A program made the translations under genes and the position numbers. From positions 3,968,001-4,032,000 of the forward strand of contig NZ_CP110012.1 of the NCBI RefSeq assembly GCF_025947365.1: a stretch of 64,000 bases of DNA, given 5' to 3'. The notes under the pieces are model-generated. The model was not told the DNA's origin and ran no database searches. It saw nothing but the letters and a program-made list of their open reading frames with translations. Shown here piece after piece: positions 1 to 8,836 of the stretch. The stretch comes from Flavobacterium sp. N502540 (GTDB lineage Bacteria; Bacteroidota; Bacteroidia; Flavobacteriales; Flavobacteriaceae). Positions within the stretch are counted from its first letter, which is position 1, and each line of letters begins with the position of its first letter.

Positions 1-675
1 AGGAAGCGTGCGGGCAGGATCACTATACACCTCGGGTAACAAGCTGGAGGCTTCCTGAAGATCTTCTATGATCTTTGAATATAACTCAGGCAAGGGGAGC
101 CGGCTAAGGGTGCTGTTGAATTTGTAATCCGTTCGGGTAACATAGGGCACATCCCCCCAGAGCTGGCACAAGTAAAAATGGATAAAGGCCCGTGCAAATT
201 TTGCCTGTCCGATAAGCCTGTCTTTGTCCTCTTGGTGGAGCTTTTTTGACCCCGCAACACCCTCTATCACGGCATTGGCCGCGTAAATCTGACTGTAGGC
301 GTTGTTCCACCAGGTAAGAAGTGTAGGGTGTGTTGGGATAAGGGTATTGGTGTAAAAATTAGCCGACGACTGGGTACTGTTTCCATACCAGTTCAGCTCG
401 TCACTATACAAACCGATCTCTCTGCTCATGCCGGTTTGTTTGCCACTAAGCATTCCATTGTCGCGTATTTTGGCAAAAACACTACTCATGGCAGAGTTTG
501 CCGTATTTATTTCTTCAAATACAGCAGCGGTGTTGAGTTCGGCCGCGGGCATATCGGTCTGGGTAAAACTATCACAGCTGCCCAGCATAATTACAATAGC
601 GCTATAGATCAAAAGAAATATGGAGTTCAATGAATGCTCTTTATAAGGGACGATAAAAAAAGTCTTGTTGTTCAT
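1..675 (-). CDS. RagB/SusD family outer-membrane lipoprotein, C-terminus beyond window
   Basis: This is the N-terminal 225 codons of a SusD-like surface lipoprotein; it runs off the left edge. The ATG at 675 is followed by a hydrophobic signal segment and a lipobox ending LGSC near residues 31-34. Further on come features typical of the SusD family: a WWNNAYSQIYAANAVIEG segment and the QAKFARAFIHFYLCQLWGDVPY helix. It starts 18 bases after the stop of the SusC-like gene, the usual susC-susD order. By family it caps the TonB-dependent SusC barrel and binds ligand at the cell surface. The substrate cannot be told from this fragment. Confidence 0.88.
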   Translation of the reverse strand, partial: MNNKTFFIVPYKEHSLNSIFLLIYSAIVIMLGSCDSFTQTDMPAAELNTAAVFEEINTANSAMSSVFAKIRDNGMLSGKQTGMSREIGLYSDELNWYGNSTQSSANFYTNTLIPTHPTLLTWWNNAYSQIYAANAVIEGVAGSKKLHQEDKDRLIGQAKFARAFIHFYLCQLWGDVPYVTRTDYKFNSTLSRLPLPELYSKIIEDLQEASSLLPEVYSDPARTLP

Positions 676-693
676 TTCTAAGTGTTTTAGAGA

Positions 694-3600
694 TTAAAAA
701 TTCAACTGTAATCCTAGGGTGACTATTCGAAGCGGGGGCAGGAAACCAGCTCCTATAAACTCGGGGTCGGAACCTTTGAAGGAAGTGATGGTCAAAAGAT
801 TCTGTCCTTCAAGGGTAATCTTGCCGTTGATATTTTTAAGCCATTTTTGTGGTAATTCATAACTCAGGGCAACATTTTTTAGTCTGATAAAAGAGGTGTC
901 TGTAATTCCTGCATCACTGGCCAAAAAACGATAAAACGCATTCTCAACATCGCCGTTTGCCCCCGATGTATAGATTTGTGTGGTAGCGTTATTCCCCACA
1001 GATTGCCAGTGATCAAGTACCTGTGTGGATTGGTTGTTCATAGTGCCTGCCGGAGTAAGGGTTCGTGGAATATCGTAATTCTGCTGTTTTACAAATTGGA
1101 AAAGGAAATCCAACTGCCATCTCTGGTAACGCAGGTTATTTTGCAGACCACCAAAATATTGAGGGTTTAAATCTTTGATCGTTTTTTTATCTTCGGTCTC
1201 GGTAAGCAGGCCGTCACCGTTTACATCCTCAAAGGTGTAAATACCGCTTTGAGGGTCAATTCCGGTGTAATGATACATTTTTAGAATATTGAGAGGCTTA
1301 CCAATTACATAGTTGTTTTGATAGGTCGAGCTCTCAAGATTGGGAAAAGATAAGAGCTTGTTTTTTGCAGCAGAAAAATTCAAAGTGGTACTCCAGCTAA
1401 AATCTGTTGTATTAATATTCTTTGTTTGAAGACTAATTTCAATTCCGCTGTTTTGAACAACTGCATCAAGATTGGATTGTATATCAGCAAAACCGGTGGT
1501 GCCCGGAAGGGGAATGCCAACCAATTGGTTGGATGACTTGTTAAGATACCAGGCATAGGTAAGGAAAATGCGGTCTTTTAAAAAACCGGTCTCCAGGGCT
1601 ATTTCAAGTTTTTTATTGGTCTCCCAGCCAAATTCAGAATTGAATAGTCTGGCTGGTTCCAATCCCGGAATACCGTAGGGAATACTGTTGGGGATATAGG
1701 TATTTAAAAACTGGTAGTTGCCAATCTGGTCGTTACCTGTTGTGCCATAACTTGCCCTGAGCTTGCCAAAACTCAAAAAAGTATTGTCCACAAACGTAAT
1801 TTCTTTAGAGAAAATCCAGGCTGCACCAACCGCGCCAAACCATGCAAAACGGTTTCCGGGACCAAAACGGCTTGATCCATCACGCCTTGTGGTGAGGTTG
1901 AGTAAGTAGCGGTCTTTCCAGTTAAAATTGGCCCGTCCAAAGATGGATTGGTACTTATAGACTGAATCATCAAATCCACGGATAAAAAGATCAATGGCTG
2001 CCGCGGGATTATAGAGCATACTGTTACTGGTATAGCCGCTTCCATAGGTAGATAATGATTTATTATTTTGCCTTTGAAAGGTGCTTCCGATAAGTACATC
2101 GGTTTTTAAGGAACCAATTTGGGCCTTCCAGTTTAACTGCGGCTCTACAATCCACGATTGTCTTGCTGTGTCGGTGTAATCAACATTTGAATTCTCGCTG
2201 GTAAGCCCTTCCGAGGGGTTGTAGATGGTTGATGGGAAGGTACTGCTTTCATTATGTTTGAGATCCGTATAACCAAAACTGCTTTTGATCTCAAGTCCCT
2301 CAAATAGCCTGTAAGTTAATACCGTATTTGCCATCAGATCATAGGTCCTTGATTTTGAATGTCCGTTTAAATGCCGCAGAGGGTTCAAAAAAATATTGTT
2401 CTCCCAATTGAGTTCTCCCTGATCATTATACAGCGCAGGAGCATTTGGAGCTAAATTCCAGGCCTCTGTGGTAAGGTCTGTGGAAGCCTGCGAATTGTCC
2501 TGAATAGCATATCCGCTTGTAAAGCTAATTTTGAAACGCTCGTTTTCAGAGGTATGATTAATGTTGGTATGCAAATTGACCCTATTATAACTAAAGTCCC
2601 CCGGCATTACGGTCGTTTCCCGGCTGTAGGCGCCTGAGACCAGAAACTGCGTCTGGGCGGATCCTCCTGAGAGCGAAGCATTAATATTGGTAATTTTAGA
2701 GGTTCCTCCCAGTAATTTTTTCTGCCAGTTGGTATAGCGGTTTTGGTCCCACATTCCGTTGACATCATAGGCATTTTCGGGATATTCAGCAATACCGTCA
2801 TTGGCAATTGCTTCGCGGCGCATCGAGAGGTACTCACTTGTGTTCATCATCTTCATAAAATGGGCAACGCTGCCTGAACCTTCAGAGAGTGATGCGCTGA
2901 ACAGGGTCTTGCCCTTCTTGCCTTTTTTAGTGGTAATCAGTATTACGCCATTTGCTCCGCGAGAACCGTATATTGCCGTAGCATCAGCATCTTTGAGCAC
3001 TTCAAGGCTTTCAATATCTGATGGATTGATATTATTAAGAGGACTTGTATTGCCGGGCATAACTACCATGGATAATCCGTTGCCGATTGCCTCGCTGGAA
3101 TAGGGTACCCCATCGATGATATATAGGGGCGCGTTTCCATCGCGTCGTACAGTGTTTTGTCCGCGTATCTGTATATTGAAACCACCTCCTGCTGTGCCGG
3201 TCTGTTGGGTAATATTTACCCCTGCCATCCGCCCTTGCATGGTGGCCAGAAAGTTGGTCACAGGCTGGGTTTCAATATCCTTGGCCGTAATCCTTGCAAT
3301 ACTCCCCGTTCGTTCTTTATCTGTTACGGTATAATATCCTGCGTTGACACGAACCTCTTGCAGTGTGGTGGTGTCAAAAATTAACTGTACATCTACTTTT
3401 GTACGCCCATTTACAGGGACAAGAGCTGTTTTAAAACCAATAAAAGAGACGACCAAAGTATCTTTTGGGGAGGCAGAAATAGTGTACTGCCCACTAAAAT
3501 CTGATATAGTCGAGGAGTTTAGTTTGTTTTTAATGGCAATAGTTACTCCAGGCAATGGATCAGTACCATCGGAGATGGTTCCTTGAATTTGATGTTGTTG

Positions 3601-3723
3601 AATAGAGAAAGATCTATACCGTTTATAAGTACTGGCTTGAAGAGATGAAAAAGACAAAGAGATTGCCAAAAAAAATAGGCAATAAAGAGCTTTCCCATCC
3701 TTGTAAAATGAAAAATTATTCAT
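694..3723 (-). CDS. SusC/RagA family TonB-linked outer membrane protein
   Basis: This is a 1009-residue SusC-type TonB-dependent transporter for import of a large ligand across the outer membrane. A hydrophobic signal region (residues 10-30) is followed by a carboxypeptidase-regulatory-like domain (about 45-125, with the GTISDGTDPLPGVTI start). A plug domain comes next, with the family hallmark LKDADATAIYGSRGANGV (about 240-260), and then a C-terminal beta-barrel ending in an aromatic residue (QLNF). Length is normal. It pairs with the SusD-like lipoprotein immediately downstream. G+C is higher than in the neighbouring genes, which suggests acquisition by transfer. No enzyme gene is visible here to name the substrate. 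Confidence 0.93.
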   Translation of the reverse strand: MNNFSFYKDGKALYCLFFLAISLSFSSLQASTYKRYRSFSIQQHQIQGTISDGTDPLPGVTIAIKNKLNSSTISDFSGQYTISASPKDTLVVSFIGFKTALVPVNGRTKVDVQLIFDTTTLQEVRVNAGYYTVTDKERTGSIARITAKDIETQPVTNFLATMQGRMAGVNITQQTGTAGGGFNIQIRGQNTVRRDGNAPLYIIDGVPYSSEAIGNGLSMVVMPGNTSPLNNINPSDIESLEVLKDADATAIYGSRGANGVILITTKKGKKGKTLFSASLSEGSGSVAHFMKMMNTSEYLSMRREAIANDGIAEYPENAYDVNGMWDQNRYTNWQKKLLGGTSKITNINASLSGGSAQTQFLVSGAYSRETTVMPGDFSYNRVNLHTNINHTSENERFKISFTSGYAIQDNSQASTDLTTEAWNLAPNAPALYNDQGELNWENNIFLNPLRHLNGHSKSRTYDLMANTVLTYRLFEGLEIKSSFGYTDLKHNESSTFPSTIYNPSEGLTSENSNVDYTDTARQSWIVEPQLNWKAQIGSLKTDVLIGSTFQRQNNKSLSTYGSGYTSNSMLYNPAAAIDLFIRGFDDSVYKYQSIFGRANFNWKDRYLLNLTTRRDGSSRFGPGNRFAWFGAVGAAWIFSKEITFVDNTFLSFGKLRASYGTTGNDQIGNYQFLNTYIPNSIPYGIPGLEPARLFNSEFGWETNKKLEIALETGFLKDRIFLTYAWYLNKSSNQLVGIPLPGTTGFADIQSNLDAVVQNSGIEISLQTKNINTTDFSWSTTLNFSAAKNKLLSFPNLESSTYQNNYVIGKPLNILKMYHYTGIDPQSGIYTFEDVNGDGLLTETEDKKTIKDLNPQYFGGLQNNLRYQRWQLDFLFQFVKQQNYDIPRTLTPAGTMNNQSTQVLDHWQSVGNNATTQIYTSGANGDVENAFYRFLASDAGITDTSFIRLKNVALSYELPQKWLKNINGKITLEGQNLLTITSFKGSDPEFIGAGFLPPLRIVTLGLQLNF

Positions 3724-3770
3724 AATATTGGATTGGTTAGTTTAACGTTAGTTGGATTAGCTACGGTCCT

Positions 3771-3803
3771 CTATGCTAGTTTGGTGACGAAGTAGAGGGC
3801 CAT
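3771..3803 (-). promoter_or_regulatory. Possible leader peptide (10 codons) overlapping a hairpin upstream of susC
   Basis: On the minus strand an ATG at 3803 opens a 10-codon frame reading MALYFVTKLA, ending in TAG at 3771, 47 bases before the SusC start. Its 5' end (GGCCCTCTA) can pair with the sequence around its stop (TAGAGGACC, with one G-T wobble). A ribosome on the leader would therefore open the hairpin. This suggests translation-coupled control of the susCD pair. Regulation is inferred; only the frame and the pairing are seen. Confidence 0.4.
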
Positions 3804-4064
3804 TTTTTATGTATTAAGTAAACGGCTTAATAGGCATAATTTGATTTTTTTTTTGTCTATAGGTTCTGTTTTAAAGGTTAATGAAGGGAAGCCACACTGC
3901 CGTTTTCGTCTTGCAGCCAGATTTAGGCAGTACGTTTCCTAACAAACTAATTCAAAGATTGTTGTTACAACTTGCGAGACTTTAGAAGATTTAGCAGTGC
4001 TGTGAATTAAGAAGAGTTGTACCTGATTACTGGACATAAAAAAGGGCATGGAACTCAGCTTATC

Positions 4065-4173
4065 GTTTCAAAGGTACTTGGCATACCCACCCACAAATAA
4101 GTGAGCCCACGCCCGTAAGCGTGAGCAGTCTACTTATCATCCTGTGGGTTTAAACTGCCAAGTTTTTTGAAAC
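4065..4173 (+). ncRNA. ffs: Long-hairpin structural RNA, probably small signal recognition particle (4.5S) RNA
   Basis: A 109-base stretch folds into one interrupted hairpin. The paired blocks are GTTTCAA with TTGAAAC, CTTGGCA with TGCCAAG, CCCACA with TGTGGG, ATAAGT with ACTTAT, and CACGC with GCGTG around a CCGTAA loop. The tip has GTGAG on the 5' side and AGCAG on the 3' side, like the symmetric loop of SRP helix 8, and the length suits small bacterial SRP RNA. The strand is chosen from that motif. The alternative is a flavobacterial 6S-type RNA: the opposite strand has a TAAATTTGC promoter-like box near 4217-4225 that would read into it. Confidence 0.6.
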
Positions 4174-4324
4174 AGGATTCAAAGCGAAATGCTTCAAATA
4201 TTTTTATATGAAGAATCGCAAATTTACACTTCTTATTAGAAGTAATTGAACAAATATATTAAAAAATTACAACAGTACCCTATAGGGTATCAATAATTTT
4301 ATTTTTTCCAATGAAATTTAACAT

Positions 4325-4576
4325 ATGAATGAAATTGACTTTATCCAGGAAAGAATAAAATTTGGAAAGCATGTTTTGAACTTAAGACGTAAAATTAAAA
4401 GCGTTGAATACCAGAACCGTCCAATGTCTCAACAAGAACTTGCTGATCGTAGTGATTACATAAACAAAAAGACTATTGGACAGATTGAAAGGGGTGAAGT
4501 AAATGTTCAATTTGAAACTTTATTAGCTTTAGCTCAAGTCCTAAACATATCATTAAAAGAACTTCTAGATTATTAG
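4325..4576 (+). CDS. XRE-family helix-turn-helix transcriptional regulator
   Basis: This is an 83-residue protein that is almost entirely one HTH_3/XRE DNA-binding domain. The helix-turn-helix lies at about residues 38-70 (MSQQELADRSDYINKKTIGQ, then the VNVQFETLLALAQVLNIS segment). It begins the AT-rich island and is followed by its own terminator at 4617-4642, so it is transcribed separately from the Gabija-like genes. It may repress itself or the defence genes, which is inferred from position only. Confidence 0.85.
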   Translation: MNEIDFIQERIKFGKHVLNLRRKIKSVEYQNRPMSQQELADRSDYINKKTIGQIERGEVNVQFETLLALAQVLNISLKELLDY

Positions 4577-4616
4577 ATATTTATAATAAATAGATAATTC
4601 TAAGATTTTAAATAAT

Positions 4617-4642
4617 AAAAAAGATGCTTCGGCATCTTTTTT
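4617..4642 (+). terminator. Rho-independent terminator after the XRE gene
   Basis: A GATGC-TTCG-GCATC hairpin is flanked by six or more A on the left and six T on the right, so it can act in both directions. It separates the regulator from the downstream Gabija-like pair. Confidence 0.85.
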
Positions 4643-4903
4643 CTGTTCTAATGGAATTATAAAACAGGTAATTATACGTGGCTTGTTTATTTATTAAAAA
4701 GGTATTTTGCAAAATAATTTTAAAATTATGGAAAACCGTATAAGAAAATGATAGTGGTTCTGTAAGTTTGGCCTTATAACCTTATAAATGGCATAAAGTA
4801 GCCTGTATATATATACTGCAATAAGCCATTTTACTGCACGAGTAACCGAGTTAGGCTTAATATCTAAATAAGAGTCAAAAATATAACCATATCATAATTA
4901 AAA

Positions 4904-6832
4904 ATGTATTTAGCCACCATAAAAGTTGAGAATTATAAAGGAATAGAATTGATTGAAACAGATTTCGATCCAAAATTGAATATTATTATTGGAGAGAACG
5001 GATGTGGAAAATCAGCAATTATTGACGCGATAAGATTATTATATAATATTGGTGAACCAATTAGAGAATTATCCGTATCATCGGATGATTTTTATCAAAA
5101 AGTAATAGATAACGGTGGAAATAAAATTATACAAAAATCAATTCTCATTACCATTACATATATTTTCAAAGGTTTATCAACTGTACAAAAAGGGGCCTTT
5201 TATGAATATATGGTGATCGACTCTAATAAGATTGAAGAAGATTATGCTAAAATCTCGATTTCTTATGAAGATAAAGATGGGAAATATCCAAATTTTTCTT
5301 ACAACACAGGTAATATTGATGGTCAAAAAGCGGATTATAAAACTTTTGAGCTATTTCAACATTATTATTTAGGTGCATTAAGAGACAGTACAAAAGATTT
5401 ATTGAGTACTAGAAATAACATTTTAGGAAAAGTAATAAGACGTTTTGTTAAAAGAGAAAAATCTGAAGCAGATATTGAACAAATAATAAAAGATGCCAAT
5501 TCTCAATTATTAGCTCGTGATGAAGTTAAAAACACAAGAGATGGTGTCAATACTAATCTTCAAAATATTTTCAAAAAAGTTATTGATAATAAAATTGGTC
5601 TTAGAATTGAAGAAGCAAAAACAGAATATATTGTTAATGCAATAAAACCATATCTTCCTCACAACAGATCAACTTTAATTGACGATGGATTTCATTTATG
5701 GCAAAATAGTTTAGGATTAAACAATCTGATTTATATAGCTGTCGTGCTAGGAGATATAAAAGAACAGATTATAGATAACGGTCTTCCTCATTTTGCATTA
5801 TTAATTGAAGAACCTGAGTCGCATCTTCACCCTCAATTACAATTAAGTTTATATAATTTCCTTAATAATGCTAATGCAACTGAAAATAGCCAATTATTTA
5901 TAACTACTCACTCTCCCACTTTAACATCAAAAGTTCCTTTAAAAAATCTCATTTTATTGGACTGTGGTAAAGCGACAAAACTTGATAAACAATTCCAAAA
6001 TCGCGAGTCAGAAAAAATAATTGAAGATACAACTAATAATAAAGAGTTATTAGATGCTGATTTTGAAAATAGGATGAAGAAACTTCAAAGATATATTGAC
6101 GTAACAAAATCTCAACTTTTATTTGCAAAATCAATTCTTTTTATTGAAGGAATTTCAGAAGAGTTATTGGTTTCTGCATTTACTCATTTAGAAGATTATA
6201 AATTGGAGGATTATAGGACTGAAATTGTAAATGTTGGTGGCACATCATTCTATCCATTTTTATATCTTTTTAATAATTTAAATTCATTAGAACGAATAAA
6301 TAAACCAATCTCAATAATAACGGATGATGATAGATTTACTGATTCTAAAAAATCTGATTATAGTTTTAATAAATTAATAAATGATAATTCTATACTTGAT
6401 TCATTAGACGACTTAATACAAAAAGGAATTCCTGTTACAAGAATTAAAAATTTAAATTCTGTTAAAAATAATGCTGACAATATTAAGATTTTTGAATCAT
6501 TCAAAACATTAGAATATGAAGTCGCATTATATAATGTAAATAACGACAGAAAAAAATTTAAAGAAAACTTTCTAGTAAAATATATTGAAGCAATAGAAAA
6601 TGATAAAATATACAAAATCATTGCTTATATGTCAACATTTGCTAATGATATTATGACAGATGAAGAAGTTAGAAAAGTTGCAATTCTTTTATGGAAAAGT
6701 TTCCCTTCCAAAGCAGAATTTGCTCAAGACTTCTCAATTTATCTGTTGGATAATTTAGTCGAGGCAAAAGTTTCCTTTAAAGTGCCAGCTTATATACTTG
6801 ATGCACTTAATCATTTGAAAAACGGTTTATAA
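4904..6832 (+). CDS. gajA: Gabija-like GajA: OLD-family ATP-dependent endonuclease (ABC ATPase plus TOPRIM)
   Basis: This is a 642-residue OLD-family nuclease. The N-terminal ABC-type ATPase has Walker A IIGENGCGKSAIIDAI (about residues 27-42), Walker B LLIEEPESHLHP (about 298-310) and the switch histidine ITTHSP (about 332-337). A C-terminal TOPRIM nuclease domain follows, with LFIEGISEELL (about 410-420) and an acidic ITDDDRF motif (about 470-476). It overlaps the downstream helicase start by one base (TAATG). This order, ATPase-TOPRIM then UvrD helicase, is that of Gabija anti-phage systems, in which GajA nicks DNA and is controlled by nucleotides. It is somewhat longer than the best-known GajA. 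Confidence is high for the family and moderate that it is a working Gabija. Confidence 0.87.
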   Translation: MYLATIKVENYKGIELIETDFDPKLNIIIGENGCGKSAIIDAIRLLYNIGEPIRELSVSSDDFYQKVIDNGGNKIIQKSILITITYIFKGLSTVQKGAFYEYMVIDSNKIEEDYAKISISYEDKDGKYPNFSYNTGNIDGQKADYKTFELFQHYYLGALRDSTKDLLSTRNNILGKVIRRFVKREKSEADIEQIIKDANSQLLARDEVKNTRDGVNTNLQNIFKKVIDNKIGLRIEEAKTEYIVNAIKPYLPHNRSTLIDDGFHLWQNSLGLNNLIYIAVVLGDIKEQIIDNGLPHFALLIEEPESHLHPQLQLSLYNFLNNANATENSQLFITTHSPTLTSKVPLKNLILLDCGKATKLDKQFQNRESEKIIEDTTNNKELLDADFENRMKKLQRYIDVTKSQLLFAKSILFIEGISEELLVSAFTHLEDYKLEDYRTEIVNVGGTSFYPFLYLFNNLNSLERINKPISIITDDDRFTDSKKSDYSFNKLINDNSILDSLDDLIQKGIPVTRIKNLNSVKNNADNIKIFESFKTLEYEVALYNVNNDRKKFKENFLVKYIEAIENDKIYKIIAYMSTFANDIMTDEEVRKVAILLWKSFPSKAEFAQDFSIYLLDNLVEAKVSFKVPAYILDALNHLKNGL

Positions 6833-8652
6833 TGTATTTTGAAAATAAAGAAAGGTTAGCTTATTTACAAGCTAGAGGTAAAGTCATTCTAAATGCTTGT
6901 CCTGGTAGTGGAAAAACCACAACTATTGCAAAAAAAATTTTAGACCTAGAAAATTTAAAAGAAATAGGAGGACATTCAGGTGTTGCTTGTTTATCATTTA
7001 CAAATTCAGCTAAAGATGAAATAAATGAGGCGTATAGGAAAATGAGTGGTAAATCGCTTCAATTTCCAAATCACGTATCTACAATAGACAGCTTCATAAA
7101 TAAGTTTATTACCCTCCCTTTTTACAATTTACTTAATCGTGATTTTAATCGTCCTAAAATACTTGACCATACAAGTATTTTGGATGATATGTGGAAAACT
7201 ACTTATATTGACAAAAAGGGAGATATACAAGAAGGTTTAATAAGACCTTTAAACAATACAGAATATAAGGCAAAAAATAATAGAAGTATATTTCATCTTT
7301 ATCCCCCAAGCGAAATAAGAATTGAACCTAATGGTACGTTTTCTATAAATGGAAACCAACCATCTGTGGATAAAGTTGAAAGAGGAAACTTTGATAAATA
7401 TTGTCAACTTATTAAAAGCAAGCAATTTACAAAAGGTTTAATATCGACTGGCGACTCTGCATATATTGCACTTTATTTGCTAAAAAAGAATCCTAAGATA
7501 AGTGAATGGCTAAGCTTAAGATTCCCTATTATCATAATCGATGAAGCACAAGATAATTCATTAATGCAGCATGCCATATTCGAGGAATTGATAAAACAAG
7601 GTTTAAAAAATATTGAATTAATCGGAGACCCTTATCAAAGTTTATATGAATGGAGAGACGCAAAACCAACCGAATTTCTAAGAAAGTACGATGAAGATGT
7701 AACTTGGCAGTCGTTTGATTTAACAGATAATAGACGTTCGCCACAAAATATTGTTGATATTTTCTCAAAAGTGAGGCGAGCAGCTGATTCTAAAATCAAT
7801 AGTGTAGATTGTCACGAATTAGAAGATTCTATTTTTATATATAAATATTCAGCTACTAATCATCAATTAATAATTAAACATTACGACGACTTCTGTGCTA
7901 AACACAAGTACATAAATAGTTGTATAGTTGTTAGAGGAAATTCATTAAAAGATTTATTATTAGGTAAGAAATCAGAACAAAGACCTTGGGGAGTTGATTT
8001 ACCTAAAAGTATTATATATGCTAAAAATCTGTATTTAAGTGGTGATCTAAAAAATGCGATTAAAGAAATAAGAACAATTTGTATTCCATTAATCCATTCC
8101 GATATTACAGACTACCATAAGTTGAAAGAGATTGAAAAAGAAAATAGTTTAGATCCTAATTTTAATTCTTTAATGATAACTCTTTTAGATGAATTACCAG
8201 AGTTTAACAAAACTATACAAGATTGGACAACTGAAACTCAACTTTTTATCAAGGATAAATTAAATTTAGGATTTGAAGTCAATTTTAATATAAGAAACAG
8301 AAAATCAAAGTATTTAGAAAGGTCAACATTAACGGAAAGCGTAGACGAACACTTTAAAAAATCATATTCAGCATTTAATATTCCTATAACTACGATTCAT
8401 CAGGTTAAAGGTCAGACATTAGATTCAATTCTAGTTTTCTTCAATGAAAAAAAACACAAAGACAATATTACTTTTGAAAATATTTCGAACGTGGAAAATT
8501 CCTTTCCTGATGAGACAAAAAGGTTAATATATGTCGCTTTATCAAGACCTAAACATTTATTAGCAATGGTATTTCCTGAATCGATAACTGACAAAGCACT
8601 TAAGGAAAAATTTGGCGAAAGAATTAAAATTATAACAGAAGCTGAATTATAG
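6832..8652 (+). CDS. gajB: Gabija-like GajB: UvrD/PcrA-like superfamily 1 helicase
   Basis: This is a 606-residue SF1 helicase. Motifs in order are Walker A ACPGSGKTTT (about residues 22-31), motif II IIDEAQD (about 235-241), motif III LIGDPYQSLYEW (about 263-274), motif IV NRRSPQNIV (about 300), motif V TTIHQVKGQTLDS (about 520) and motif VI RLIYVALSRPKHLL (about 563-576). It shares a TAATG junction with the upstream gene, so the two are translationally coupled. In Gabija the helicase partner is thought to sense DNA ends or termini and activate GajA. The protein is longer than the reference GajB (about 500 residues), so it may belong to a divergent subtype. Confidence 0.87.
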   Translation: MYFENKERLAYLQARGKVILNACPGSGKTTTIAKKILDLENLKEIGGHSGVACLSFTNSAKDEINEAYRKMSGKSLQFPNHVSTIDSFINKFITLPFYNLLNRDFNRPKILDHTSILDDMWKTTYIDKKGDIQEGLIRPLNNTEYKAKNNRSIFHLYPPSEIRIEPNGTFSINGNQPSVDKVERGNFDKYCQLIKSKQFTKGLISTGDSAYIALYLLKKNPKISEWLSLRFPIIIIDEAQDNSLMQHAIFEELIKQGLKNIELIGDPYQSLYEWRDAKPTEFLRKYDEDVTWQSFDLTDNRRSPQNIVDIFSKVRRAADSKINSVDCHELEDSIFIYKYSATNHQLIIKHYDDFCAKHKYINSCIVVRGNSLKDLLLGKKSEQRPWGVDLPKSIIYAKNLYLSGDLKNAIKEIRTICIPLIHSDITDYHKLKEIEKENSLDPNFNSLMITLLDELPEFNKTIQDWTTETQLFIKDKLNLGFEVNFNIRNRKSKYLERSTLTESVDEHFKKSYSAFNIPITTIHQVKGQTLDSILVFFNEKKHKDNITFENISNVENSFPDETKRLIYVALSRPKHLLAMVFPESITDKALKEKFGERIKIITEAEL

Positions 8653-8836
8653 CTAGTACTTGTACAACCACTTTCCACAAAGAATTTAGGCTAGGAAGTA
8701 TGTTTTGTATTTCGAAAGATTTGGCAAATCCAAATTATGGGCTTACTTTAGTACGAAACCCGATATATTATCAGAGTTTTAGACAGCGTATTAGAATTGA
8801 CGACCGCATTTAAAAGATGACTAAAAATTGAATGAA

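Noticed and set aside
2801..3586. Several plus-strand frames of 70-100 codons inside the SusC gene
   Set aside because: They lie opposite the conserved SusC plug and regulatory domain and show cysteine- and proline-rich random composition.
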